This document shows positions 34,311-42,377 of a DNA stretch of 61,933 nt, in pieces; within the stretch, counting starts at the first letter, position 1; the number at the start of each line of letters is the position of its first letter. Both the position numbers and the translations under genes were made by a program. The DNA lies in assembly GCA_945861405.1 (NCBI GenBank), contig CAMAUL010000010.1, positions 1 to 61,933 of the forward strand, given 5' to 3'. This DNA comes from Candidatus Methylobacter oryzae (GTDB lineage Bacteria; Pseudomonadota; Gammaproteobacteria; Methylococcales; Methylomonadaceae). Under the pieces are notes generated by a model that was not told the DNA's origin, made no database searches, and saw only the letters and a program-made list of their open reading frames with translations.

Positions 34311-34595
34311 CTATTCGATGTCGTCTACGTCATAAACAAACTTGCCGGTCTTGGCCAAATGTTCCTGGCGTTTTTTATTGCGCGCTTCCATTTCTATAAC
34401 CGATTGGGCCTGTTTATTCAGTTCATTGACATCATGTTTCGGGTCATATTTGCTGCCCGCCACTTTGTCCGGGTAGCCAGGCTTGGGCTCCCAGCAAACA
34501 CCCGGTTCGCTGCAATTTTGACCGTCGTAAGCGATGGCCGTATAAGACAGTGCCGCCAATACGATACCTGCATTAATTAAAAGCATTTTTTTCAT
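34311..34595 (-). CDS. mxaI: Methanol dehydrogenase small (beta) subunit MxaI
   Basis: The 94-residue precursor has a signal peptide (MKKMLLINAGIVLAALSYTAIA) and a mature part of about 72 residues that starts YDGQNCSEPGVCWEPKPGYPDKVAGSKYD-like (given in two pieces: YDGQNCSEPGVCWEPKPGYP and DKVAGSKYDPKHDVNELNKQ), with the conserved Cys pair and a long charged helix. MxaI wraps around MxaF in the periplasmic alpha2beta2 enzyme. XoxF enzymes have no such subunit, so this supports the calcium-type assignment. Confidence 0.95.
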   Translation of the reverse strand: MKKMLLINAGIVLAALSYTAIAYDGQNCSEPGVCWEPKPGYPDKVAGSKYDPKHDVNELNKQAQSVIEMEARNKKRQEHLAKTGKFVYDVDDIE

Positions 34596-34608
34596 CTGTG
34601 TTTCCTCT

Positions 34609-35082
34609 CTATTTTAGCCACTTGGCTTTTTTCGGATCGCCTTTATAGATGTCCCGTATCCAGGACATAATCATCAGCATTTCATCGGTTGATAAGTTGA
34701 CATATTGCGGCCCCATCATGCCGTTGGCGCCGCCGAACAAGACTTCGAACAAGCCCTTGTCGGTCGCATTAGCCGGATAGGTCCAGTAATCGTCCGCCAG
34801 TCCGGGGCCTAGTTTGCCTTCGGCTTCGTGGCCGTGACAGCCGGAGCAGGCGGTCAAATAAAGGTCATGACCCTTTTGTATGACTTCTTTATTACCGTTG
34901 TAAGGGTTCTTGCCCGTTTCCTTAAACTGATTGAAAACGGCTTCGTTGCCGCCCGATTTGGCGACGCTCATATCCAGCGGCGCGCCGGTAATGGCGTTAC
35001 GAAAGGTTATTTCCGCCAAGGCCGCCGTGCTGATCAACACCAGGCCGGCAGCCGATGCGGCTAATAATTTTTTTCTGTTCAT
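34609..35082 (-). CDS. mxaG: Cytochrome c-L, electron acceptor of methanol dehydrogenase
   Basis: The 157-residue precursor has a signal peptide (LLAASAAGLVLISTAALA) and one haem-binding motif CSGCH (Cys79, Cys82, His83), followed by a GPGL segment typical of c-type cytochromes and a possible Met ligand in GGANGMMGPQYVNLS. It accepts electrons from the PQQ of MxaFI in the periplasm and passes them towards the oxidase. Position between mxaJ and mxaI is the standard one. Confidence 0.92.
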   Translation of the reverse strand: MNRKKLLAASAAGLVLISTAALAEITFRNAITGAPLDMSVAKSGGNEAVFNQFKETGKNPYNGNKEVIQKGHDLYLTACSGCHGHEAEGKLGPGLADDYWTYPANATDKGLFEVLFGGANGMMGPQYVNLSTDEMLMIMSWIRDIYKGDPKKAKWLK

Positions 35083-35110
35083 TTGTAAGTCCTAATTTCT
35101 TTATGATTTT

Positions 35111-35950
35111 CTAAGGCGCATCGGGTTCAGCAACCAAAGGGATGCCTTCTGCTTCCAGCAACTCGGTTATTTCAGTCCGGTTATCTTCAATAACCTTGTT
35201 CAACTGAGCCAGCAAGGTTGGATCGTTTTTTCGAACCCCCATCGATGTACTGAAATGAAAGTCGACTTTTTGCCCGTCTGCGCGAACATTGTCGTCAGGA
35301 ATCATCGTCATCGCCAACGGTGTCGCCGATGCTTTAACATAGCGCGCCGCAGACGGCCCCCAAAGAGAGGCAATTTCGGCGTGGCCTGATGAAATTTCTG
35401 AGATCAGTTTCGATGGCTCATATTTAACATACTGGTTGCGCCGGGATTTAAACCCCACCAATTCCTGGGAGTAATTGAACATATCGTTATAACGCCCGAT
35501 AGCTCGCAGCATTACTTCAGGCGGTGTGCCGGGCACGAAAGCGATGCGCTGCGCCTTGCGCAATGCCTCGCTGTCCCAATTTTTCAACTCCAGGTTATCG
35601 GCTTCACGCGAGATGAAGACGTAGCCGGAGCGGTAGTAAGGCTGGGTAGTCAAAACCCTGGGATCGCCTTTATCGACGCCCATTGCCACATCGCACAATC
35701 CTTTATCCAGCGTGTCCCGTATGTAGTAACGCGGATCGCTCCAGCTGACGTATTCGATTTTTCTGCCCAATGCTTTGCCTACCAATTCCGCCAGTTTATT
35801 CTCGAAGCCTTCGCCTGCCTTATTGGAATAAGGCATTTCGTCTTCCGCAGCGCAGACTTTTAGCGGTTTGTTTTGTTCAGCCATGGCTTGGGGCATTGCC
35901 AAACAGCCCCCCAAACACAAAGCCGTTATGAAAAACTTGTTTATCTGCAT
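35111..35950 (-). CDS. mxaJ: Methanol oxidation periplasmic protein MxaJ
   Basis: The 279-residue product is a solute-binding-protein-like periplasmic protein with a signal peptide (FFITALCLGGCLAMPQAMA) and the family pattern LKVCAAEDEMPYSN ... DPRYYIRDTLDKGLCDVAMGVDKGD. MxaJ is encoded next to mxaF in methylotrophs and is needed for methanol oxidation, probably in enzyme maturation. ATG 35950 follows GAGAG at good spacing; ATG 35962 is an alternative. Confidence 0.9.
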   Translation of the reverse strand: MQINKFFITALCLGGCLAMPQAMAEQNKPLKVCAAEDEMPYSNKAGEGFENKLAELVGKALGRKIEYVSWSDPRYYIRDTLDKGLCDVAMGVDKGDPRVLTTQPYYRSGYVFISREADNLELKNWDSEALRKAQRIAFVPGTPPEVMLRAIGRYNDMFNYSQELVGFKSRRNQYVKYEPSKLISEISSGHAEIASLWGPSAARYVKASATPLAMTMIPDDNVRADGQKVDFHFSTSMGVRKNDPTLLAQLNKVIEDNRTEITELLEAEGIPLVAEPDAP

Positions 35951-35988
35951 ATTTACTCTCATTAATGCCGGTTTAATGTAGCTACTTC

Positions 35989-36099
35989 GCTAGTTCCCAA
36001 GCTCCCGCTTGGGAATTCAGTTCTGGAAGCTCCAGCTTCCCGTCTTGCGAAGCTGGAGCTTCGTCATCTGGGTTCCCAAGCTGGAGCTTGGGAACCAGC
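35989..36099. repeat. GCTAGTTCCCAAGC-type repeat cluster between mxaF and mxaJ
   Basis: Several related hairpins (GTTCCCAAGC ... GCTTGGGAAC, and GAAGCTCCAGCTTCC) fill almost the whole mxaF-mxaJ gap. The same unit is translated inside the kinase at 26336-26390. Its location directly after the highly expressed mxaF gene could stabilise the mxaF message or attenuate read-through; this is inference. Confidence 0.75.
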
Positions 36100-36104
36100 A
36101 TAAC

Positions 36105-37919
36105 TTAATACCCTAATGCAAAGACCATCACGCCACCACCTTGCTGCGTATAGTGGGCCAGCTCTTTAAACGCGCCGACTGCGCCCAAACCTGCGGTAGG
36201 ATCCTGCAAGTCGAACACTAAACCGACGCCGGGCCAGCCGCCGACACCGTAGTAAATCGCCACATATTGCTTGCCTTTATGCCCAAAGGTGATCGGGTGG
36301 CCGATAACGCCGGAAGGTAGTTTGAATTTCCACAATTCTTTACCGTTCCGGGAATCCAGCGCTTTGATGTGACCGTCCAAGGTACCGTAGAAAACCAGGT
36401 CGCCCGCTGTTGCGGTGGTGCCGCCCCAAACGGCGAATTTTTCCTTGATTTCCCATTCGAATTTACCGGTAACGGAATTCATCGCTTTAACTTGTCCCAA
36501 GGTGCCTTTAGGTCCCGGATACATGTTCAGCGTCGCGCCGACAAAGAACTGGCCTGCGCGGTAAGGCAGCATGAACGGTTCCCAGTCCATGCAGATATGG
36601 TTGGTGCCCATGAAGAACAGTTTCTTGTTTGGATCGTACGATTCGATGCCTTGGTTGTGATAACCCATGGCGGATGGACAAATCCCTTTGGCTTCATGAT
36701 CCATGTGGGTGGAAAACTCAGGATCGCGAACCGGCAGGCCGGTTTTTAGATCGACTTTCTTAACCCAGTTGACGGTATCGTCGATTTTAAAGGCGTTGAC
36801 CAAATCGCCGTTTTCGCGGTTCAAGGTATAAACCAAGCCGTTGCGGTCGGGATGGGTCAGCAGTTTGGTCATTTTGCCGTCAACGAGCTGCTCCGATAAA
36901 CCCATGTAGTTGACGCCGGCGTAATCCCATTCGTCATGCGGCGTTTTTTGATAACCGAATTTCGCTTCGCCGGTATTGATGTCGCGGCCCCAGATCGTCA
37001 TCGTCCATTTGTTGTCGCCGGGGCGCATGGTTTCATTCCACGGCGCGGGGTTGCCGGAACCGTAATAGAGCATATCCAGATCGGGATCGAACGCATACCA
37101 GCCCCAGTTGGTGCCGCCGCCGATTTTCCAGGCATCGCCTTCCCAGGTTTTAAGGCCCAGGCCGAACTGGCCGTAATGCGGGTTGGCGCTGTTAAAATCC
37201 TTTGAGAGTTTTATATCTTCATCAGGGCCGGTGGCGTAAACGCGCCATGCCTGCTTGCCGTCTTTAATGTTATAGGTGGTGGCATAGCCCCTTACGCCCA
37301 ATTCCGCGCCTGAGCTGCCGACAATGACTTTGTCTTTAGCGACAAAAGGCGCGACGGTCAGCGTGGAGCCCATGGCAATATCGGAATTTTCCATTTTCCA
37401 CAACAACTTGCCGGTCTTGGCATCCAGTGCAACGATATGGCCGTCCAGTTGATTCTGGAAAATAGTCGCCGGATAATCATCGCCGGCGGGCGCGTATGCC
37501 AAGCCACGGTTCACCACGTCGCAACAGGCTACGGCGCGGGCGGCGGGATTTTGCTTGGGCTTGTATTCCCACAAAATTTTGTCCGGCTGATCCAGGTCGA
37601 TCGCAAAAATATTGTTAGGGAACGGGGTATGCACATACATAATGCCGTCAATGACCAGCGGTCCGCCTTCATGCCCGTTCAGCACGCCCGTGGAAAACGA
37701 CCAGACCGGTTGTAGATGATGGACGTTGTGCGCGTTGATCTGGGTCATGTCACTAAAGTGGGTGGCGCCGTAGTCTTTGGTCTGCATGACCCAGTTAGTA
37801 TCTTCTTTCGACAGCCGATCCAGGGCTTTGTTGGCCTGTGCCGGCATCGAAACCGTCAATAGGGCTCCGCTACAGACAGCGGATGCGACAGCGGTGCGGG
37901 TGAATTTGGAAATCCGCAT
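36105..37919 (-). CDS. mxaF: Methanol dehydrogenase large subunit MxaF (calcium-dependent, PQQ)
   Basis: MxaF oxidises methanol to formaldehyde in the periplasm with PQQ as cofactor. The 604-residue precursor has a signal peptide ending AQA (1-29), the adjacent cysteines Cys132-Cys133 that form the ring disulfide beside PQQ, and repeated tryptophan-docking motifs of the beta-propeller. The catalytic region reads DEWDYAG with Asp332 and Ala334. Lanthanide-dependent XoxF enzymes carry Asp at the position of Ala334, so this is the calcium form. A strong ribosome-binding site (CTGGAGGAAC) precedes the start. It is the first gene of mxaFJGI and diverges from an mxaB-like regulator. Confidence 0.96.
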   Translation of the reverse strand: MRISKFTRTAVASAVCSGALLTVSMPAQANKALDRLSKEDTNWVMQTKDYGATHFSDMTQINAHNVHHLQPVWSFSTGVLNGHEGGPLVIDGIMYVHTPFPNNIFAIDLDQPDKILWEYKPKQNPAARAVACCDVVNRGLAYAPAGDDYPATIFQNQLDGHIVALDAKTGKLLWKMENSDIAMGSTLTVAPFVAKDKVIVGSSGAELGVRGYATTYNIKDGKQAWRVYATGPDEDIKLSKDFNSANPHYGQFGLGLKTWEGDAWKIGGGTNWGWYAFDPDLDMLYYGSGNPAPWNETMRPGDNKWTMTIWGRDINTGEAKFGYQKTPHDEWDYAGVNYMGLSEQLVDGKMTKLLTHPDRNGLVYTLNRENGDLVNAFKIDDTVNWVKKVDLKTGLPVRDPEFSTHMDHEAKGICPSAMGYHNQGIESYDPNKKLFFMGTNHICMDWEPFMLPYRAGQFFVGATLNMYPGPKGTLGQVKAMNSVTGKFEWEIKEKFAVWGGTTATAGDLVFYGTLDGHIKALDSRNGKELWKFKLPSGVIGHPITFGHKGKQYVAIYYGVGGWPGVGLVFDLQDPTAGLGAVGAFKELAHYTQQGGGVMVFALGY

Positions 37920-38246
37920 AGTTCCTCCAGTGGTTATGATTGTTGTACTTATATAAAGCTATAAAGCCAGCCCGTGCGTATCAATAAAAGTTGAGTAAGT
38001 AACCCGCTTTCTTGATCAAAACGCTTGCAATGCCTTATTGAAATGCCGGGCTGAACAGGCGTTCATGGTACGGGAGTCGTTGCTTGTAGCGTTACGGAAT
38101 AAGCCCGGAAATCGGCGGGAAAAATCCCGGAATAAACCAAGAAAAAATCCCATGTTGCTGGTCGGGATAAAACAGGAAAAGCTCCTATCGATTTGCCGTT
38201 TATAAACAGGCATGATGTCCGTTTTGACACGTTGTGGAGCAAAGTA
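37920..38246. promoter_or_regulatory. Divergent control region mxaF / mxaB-like
   Basis: On the minus strand, TTGATA (37979-37984) and TATAGC (37958-37963) lie 15 bases apart about 40 bases before mxaF and may be its promoter; the spacing is short, so this is weak. Further out, two direct copies of CGGAATAA (38095-38102 and 38128-38135) are exactly 33 bases, about three helical turns, apart, with a GGGA-N4-TCCC palindrome (38117-38128) between them. These are candidate binding sites for the adjacent LuxR-type regulator. No gene is seen in the region. Confidence 0.4.
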
Positions 38247-38903
38247 GTGGCAAGTAAGATTAGTGTGTTATTGGTCGATGATCATGCCGTGGTTCGGACG
38301 GGTTACAAAGCCTATCTTTCCTTATCCGATAAAATCGGACAGGTTTATGAGGCGGATCGGGGCGAGACAGCCTGTCAAATGTACAGCCAGCATCAACCGG
38401 ATATTGTGGTGATGGATTTATCGATGCCGGGCATCGGCGGTTTTGAAAGCATCAGGAGACTGCTCAATCGTGATTCGCACTGTAAGATTCTGGTATTCAG
38501 CATCCACAATGAACTGGTCTATGTGACGCGGGCGCTTGCGGCCGGAGCCAAGGGATATATCACCAAAAGCAGTATGCCTGAAACGCTGATTACTGCGGTG
38601 TATAAAATTGCCCAGGGCGGGACTTATGTCGATCCTGATATTGCCCAGCAACTGGCGGTTTCGATGGCAAGTGAGCAGGACGAAGCGGAAAAAATCAAGC
38701 TGCTTTCGCCAAGGGAGTTCGATGTATTCTGTTTGTTGGCGAATGGCTATACCGTTCGGAAAGCGGCGGAAAAATTGTGTTTGAGTTACAAAACGGTATG
38801 CAACCACGGCACCGTCATCAAGGAAAAAATGGGCGCGGAAACGCTGGCCGAGTTGACTTTGTTGGCAAGTCGGCAGGGGCTTATTGAAATGCATGAAAAT
38901 TAA
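38247..38903 (+). CDS. mxaB: LuxR-type response regulator MxaB
   Basis: The 218-residue regulator has a receiver domain (Asp11-Asp12, phospho-acceptor Asp57 in VVMDLSMPGIGG) and a LuxR-type helix-turn-helix (SPREFDVFCLLANGYTVRKAAEKLCLSYKTVCNH). In gammaproteobacterial methanotrophs, MxaB is the regulator beside mxaF that activates mxa expression and takes part in the lanthanide switch. GTG 38247 is chosen because GGAG lies seven bases upstream and the receiver domain then starts normally; the open frame extends to TTG 38193. It is closely related to the regulator at 25213-25857. Confidence 0.85.
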   Translation: MASKISVLLVDDHAVVRTGYKAYLSLSDKIGQVYEADRGETACQMYSQHQPDIVVMDLSMPGIGGFESIRRLLNRDSHCKILVFSIHNELVYVTRALAAGAKGYITKSSMPETLITAVYKIAQGGTYVDPDIAQQLAVSMASEQDEAEKIKLLSPREFDVFCLLANGYTVRKAAEKLCLSYKTVCNHGTVIKEKMGAETLAELTLLASRQGLIEMHEN

Positions 38904-38977
38904 ATGATAAAAGGCAAAAGGCGAAGGGGAGGGCAAAAAACATCTTTCGTCATTTGCCTTTTGCCGATTAATGTCTA

Positions 38978-39508
38978 TTATTTTTCCAGCTTTTGCTTTA
39001 GCCCCATCAAACCATTCTTAAAAAACGCATTCATCGCTTTAACTGCCGCAGCATCATTCAAGTTTTCAGGCGGAGTATTGCCGCTATCTCCACGATAGAA
39101 ACGGCTTTTAAGTGTAACCACGCTGGTGTTGGCATCAGCCTCAGCCGTTACTTTCAGGTTGGTGGTGTACGAACCGACCGGAAATGCGGTTACATTTTCG
39201 ACTTTAAGGCGGTAATTGTATTCATGATCTTTATCGCTGTAAAAATCCAGGCTTTCTACCAGTTGTCCGTCATTTTGCAGGGTAATGGTCCTGATGCCGT
39301 CCGAGGCGTTTTTTCCATCCCCTGAACTTGCTTTGACATCAGGATGCCAGCTCACAATGGCGTCAAAGTGCTTGATTGCATTCCAGACCTCATCAACAGG
39401 AACATTAATAGTGATGCTTTCGTTGGCTTTTTGTGGGGTGGGGCCGTGAGCAAGAGAGGCCACGGGAAATGATAGGAAACTCAATAATACTAAGGTTAAA
39501 CGGTTCAT
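38978..39508 (-). CDS. mxaD: Periplasmic MxaD-like SRPBCC protein
   Basis: The 176-residue precursor has a signal peptide (LTLVLLSFLSFPVASLA) and a START/SRPBCC-type domain (ITINVPVDEVWNAIKHFDAIVSWHPDVKAS). MxaD proteins influence electron transfer between methanol dehydrogenase and cytochrome c-L. Here the gene is on the minus strand, convergent with mxaB and about 1 kb upstream of mxaF, so it is probably transcribed on its own. Confidence 0.88.
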   Translation of the reverse strand: MNRLTLVLLSFLSFPVASLAHGPTPQKANESITINVPVDEVWNAIKHFDAIVSWHPDVKASSGDGKNASDGIRTITLQNDGQLVESLDFYSDKDHEYNYRLKVENVTAFPVGSYTTNLKVTAEADANTSVVTLKSRFYRGDSGNTPPENLNDAAAVKAMNAFFKNGLMGLKQKLEK

Positions 39509-39790
39509 GTCATTAATGCCATTTATTAAAATGGCCTATTATTCATAAAATCGAGTAAAAGGTATTGGGTAACTTTCCTGATAATGGCAGGGAAATTTTC
39601 GTTTTTTAAAGACTTTAAAAGCCAATAATAAGGCAAATAAGTTTCATAATTGCCTTTTGGTTTCTCCAGGCAAAATACCGGGTCATGACATATATAGTTT
39701 CCAAGGCTGTTTTACCACTCATGCTTATCAAGTTAGTGTGTTCCCGCAAATGTGGTTTAATTACGCAACTAAATTCGCTCAGAGGAAAAG

Positions 39791-41464
39791 ATGCTAAAGA
39801 AATATTGTGCAGCGCTGCTGCTCATGTTGGTTTTCGGGATTGCGCAGGTTTATGCGGATGGAACCAAGGCGGCGATTGCTAGCGCCCACCCTTTGGCGAC
39901 GGCGGCCGGTTTTGAAATCCTGGATAAAGGCGGCAATGTTTTCGATGCGGCTGTGGCGGTCAGCGCGACACTGGCAGTGGTCGAACCCTCGGGTTCCGGG
40001 CTGGGCGGCGGCGGTTACTGGCTGCTGCACCGGGAGTCGGACGGTTTTGAAACGATGATTGACGGGCGCGAGAAAGCGCCGTCAGCGGCCTATCAGGCCA
40101 TGTACCTGGATAAGTCAGGCAAGGTGATCCCCCGTTTGTCGCTTGATGGCGCGTTGGCTGCGGCCATCCCCGGACTGCCTGCGGCTTTGGCGCATCTGTC
40201 GGAAAAATACGGGCGACTGCCGCTGGCGGCAAGTCTGCAACCTGCGATCAGGGCGGCGAAGACAGGTTTTGCAATCAGCGAAAAATACCGGAAGTTGCTC
40301 AAGTTCAGGGTTGAGGTGATAAAAAAGCATCCGCCGACTGCACAGATATTCCTAGTTAATGACAAGATTCCCGAGACCTACTCAATACTCCGGCAGCCGG
40401 ATTTGGCCGATACCTTAAAGCAGCTGGCTGACTCAGGCCGGGACGGATTTTATGGCGGCGAGACAGCCGACAAACTGGTGACTGGCGTCAACAAGGCGGG
40501 CGGTATCTGGACTAAACAAGATCTGGAAGGCTATCAGGTTGTCGAGCGGGAGCCGGTAACAGGCGATTATCACGGCATAAAAATCACCAGCGCCGCGCCG
40601 TCATCCTCCGGCGGCATCGTGTTGATTGAGGCGCTGAATATTCTGTCCGGCTATGATTTGAAACAGGCTGATGAACTGACCCGAAAGCATCTTATTACCG
40701 AGGCTTTGCGCCGAGCTTGTCACGACCGTGCCTTATATATGGGCGATTCGGATTTTATCGAGATGCCGGTCAAACGCCTGTTGAATGAAGATTATGCGGC
40801 CGGATTACGCAGCAGTCTGCGGCCTGACAAGGCCTTGCCCAGCGCAATGCTGTCGGGCGAAATCGAGCGGCAACCGGAAGGCGTCAATACCACGCATTTT
40901 TCGATTATTGATGAACAAGGCAATCGGGTTGCCGCGACGATGAGCATCAATTTTCCGTTTGGCGCGGGCTTGGTGGCGGATGGAACCGGTGTGCTGCTGA
41001 ACGATCAAATGGATGATTTTGCCAGCCTGCCGGGTGCAATGAACGGCTACGGGTTAGTGGGCGGCGTCGCCAACGCCATCGCGCCGGGCAAACGCATGTT
41101 GTCCAGCATGACGCCCACTTTCCTTGATGACGGTAAAAATGTTGCGGTGCTGGGAACGCCCGGCGGCAGCCGTATCACTTCGATGCTGCTGCTGGCTGCG
41201 CTGGATTTTGCCCAAGGTCATCAGCCGGACTCATGGGTACAAGTGCCGCGCTTCCATCACCAATATATGCCCGATGTGTTGGAATATGAAAAAGGCGCAT
41301 TGGCGACAAATGAGCTTGCCGGGCTTGCCGCAATGGGGCATCAGCTGAAAGAGGCGCGTTACAATTATGGCGATATGCAGGCGGTGCAGTGGAATAAAAC
41401 CACGCATCAATTGACTGCGGCCAGTGATCGGCGTGGCGAGGGCAGGGCTGTTGTTGGACAATAG
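39791..41464 (+). CDS. ggt: Gamma-glutamyltransferase
   Basis: The 557-residue precursor has a signal peptide (MLKKYCAALLLMLVFGIAQVYA), so it acts in the periplasm, where it splits glutathione and moves the glutamyl group. It contains the family start (AIASAHPLATAAGFEILDKG), VEPSGSGLGGGGYW, the self-processing Thr in NTTHFS (about residue 367), and the glycine-rich LLNDQMDDF and SMTPTFL segments. Proenzyme length is normal. It stands alone, without a partner gene. Confidence 0.93.
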   Translation: MLKKYCAALLLMLVFGIAQVYADGTKAAIASAHPLATAAGFEILDKGGNVFDAAVAVSATLAVVEPSGSGLGGGGYWLLHRESDGFETMIDGREKAPSAAYQAMYLDKSGKVIPRLSLDGALAAAIPGLPAALAHLSEKYGRLPLAASLQPAIRAAKTGFAISEKYRKLLKFRVEVIKKHPPTAQIFLVNDKIPETYSILRQPDLADTLKQLADSGRDGFYGGETADKLVTGVNKAGGIWTKQDLEGYQVVEREPVTGDYHGIKITSAAPSSSGGIVLIEALNILSGYDLKQADELTRKHLITEALRRACHDRALYMGDSDFIEMPVKRLLNEDYAAGLRSSLRPDKALPSAMLSGEIERQPEGVNTTHFSIIDEQGNRVAATMSINFPFGAGLVADGTGVLLNDQMDDFASLPGAMNGYGLVGGVANAIAPGKRMLSSMTPTFLDDGKNVAVLGTPGGSRITSMLLLAALDFAQGHQPDSWVQVPRFHHQYMPDVLEYEKGALATNELAGLAAMGHQLKEARYNYGDMQAVQWNKTTHQLTAASDRRGEGRAVVGQ

Positions 41465-41480
41465 GTTGCTTAGTCTGGCT

Positions 41481-41584
41481 GGGCGACTGAAGTCGCCCCA
41501 CAGCAGCAGTTATTTTGTTTGATCCGTTAAGTTGTGCTATGTAGTAATTAGAAAAGTCGTAGGGGCGACCGGCAGGTCGCCCTT
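41481..41584. repeat. Two palindromic repeats between ggt and the Sfp-type gene
   Basis: The hairpin GGGCGACTGAAGTCGCCC lies at about 41484-41501, and GTAGGGGCGACCGG followed by CAGGTCGCCCTT at 41559-41584. The second is the same repeat as the palindrome inside fmt (2770-2796). Confidence 0.65.
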
Positions 41585-41623
41585 GTGATGTAGGTCAAAT
41601 ACCCAATCCAATAGGATTATGAA

Positions 41624-42310
41624 TTGAATTCCGACACTATCCAAATATGGCACGGCAATATTTCCGCCGAAGATGCCGATTATCCAAATTACTGGCGTGT
41701 TCTCGATGCCGATGAGCAAGCCCGTGCCGGAAAATTTAAAAACGACTTGCTGCGCAATCGCTATGTCGAGGTGCATGGCCGATTAAGGATGCTATTGGCC
41801 CAGATACTTAACGAGTTGCCGGAAAAGATCAACATAAAAACCGCCGAGCATGGCAAACCCTACCTTGCCGATACACCTGAGCGGGCCTTCAACCTGTCTC
41901 ATTCGGCAGACGCCATGGTGATCGCCGTAGGCCGGAACTGCCGGTTAGGCGTGGATATTGAGTTTTGTAAACCGAGAACCAGTCTGGTTGGGCTGGTCGA
42001 CAAATGTTTTGCCGATGAAGAAGTCGCCTACTGGAATGCGTTGCCGGAAGCTCAACAAATAGTCGAGTTTTACCGCTACTGGACGCGCAAAGAAGCCTTC
42101 GTTAAAGCCACGGGACACGGTATCAGTTTAGGGTTGAGTCTTTGTGTTGTTAACCCTGAAAATCCGGTCAGGTTTTTAAGAGTTCCTGCTGATTGCGGTG
42201 AAGCTTCAATCTGGCATGCGCAGGATTTAGACTTAGGGCAGGGCATTTGTAGTGCGTTGGTGGCGGATAGGGATATTGCTGAAGTTCAGTTTATAGAGAT
42301 GGAATCATGA
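41624..42310 (+). CDS. 4'-phosphopantetheinyl transferase (Sfp type)
   Basis: The 228-residue enzyme transfers phosphopantetheine from CoA to carrier-protein serines. It shows the Sfp/AcpT motifs LGVDIEF (metal-binding Asp and Glu) and RYWTRKEAFVKATGHGI, preceded by AFNLSHSADAMVIAVG. The start is TTG 41624, after AGGATTATGAA. No polyketide or peptide synthetase gene is in the window, so the target carrier protein is unknown. Confidence 0.88.
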   Translation: MNSDTIQIWHGNISAEDADYPNYWRVLDADEQARAGKFKNDLLRNRYVEVHGRLRMLLAQILNELPEKINIKTAEHGKPYLADTPERAFNLSHSADAMVIAVGRNCRLGVDIEFCKPRTSLVGLVDKCFADEEVAYWNALPEAQQIVEFYRYWTRKEAFVKATGHGISLGLSLCVVNPENPVRFLRVPADCGEASIWHAQDLDLGQGICSALVADRDIAEVQFIEMES

Positions 42311-42327
42311 ATTTAAAGGGGGACAAT

Positions 42328-42363
42328 AAAAAGGGCAGGGAACTAACGCCCCAGCCCTTTTTG
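42328..42363. terminator. Bidirectional intrinsic terminator
   Basis: The stem AAAAAGGGC-A-GGG pairs with CCC-CA-GCCCTTTTT, with A and T runs on both sides. It separates the convergent Sfp-type and VWA-OmpA genes and can serve both. Confidence 0.75.
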
Positions 42364-42377
42364 TTTATGGTTTAACG

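Noticed and set aside
28891-36099. Repeats in the mxa region as a CRISPR array
   Set aside because: The repeats are inverted, of different families and irregularly spaced, with no unique spacers or cas genes.
36105-37919. Could be a lanthanide-dependent XoxF methanol dehydrogenase
   Set aside because: The residue two places after the catalytic Asp is Ala, and mxaI is present beside it, both marks of MxaF.
39685-39790. Small gene upstream of ggt
   Set aside because: The frame overlaps the ggt start, has no ribosome-binding site and no recognisable sequence.
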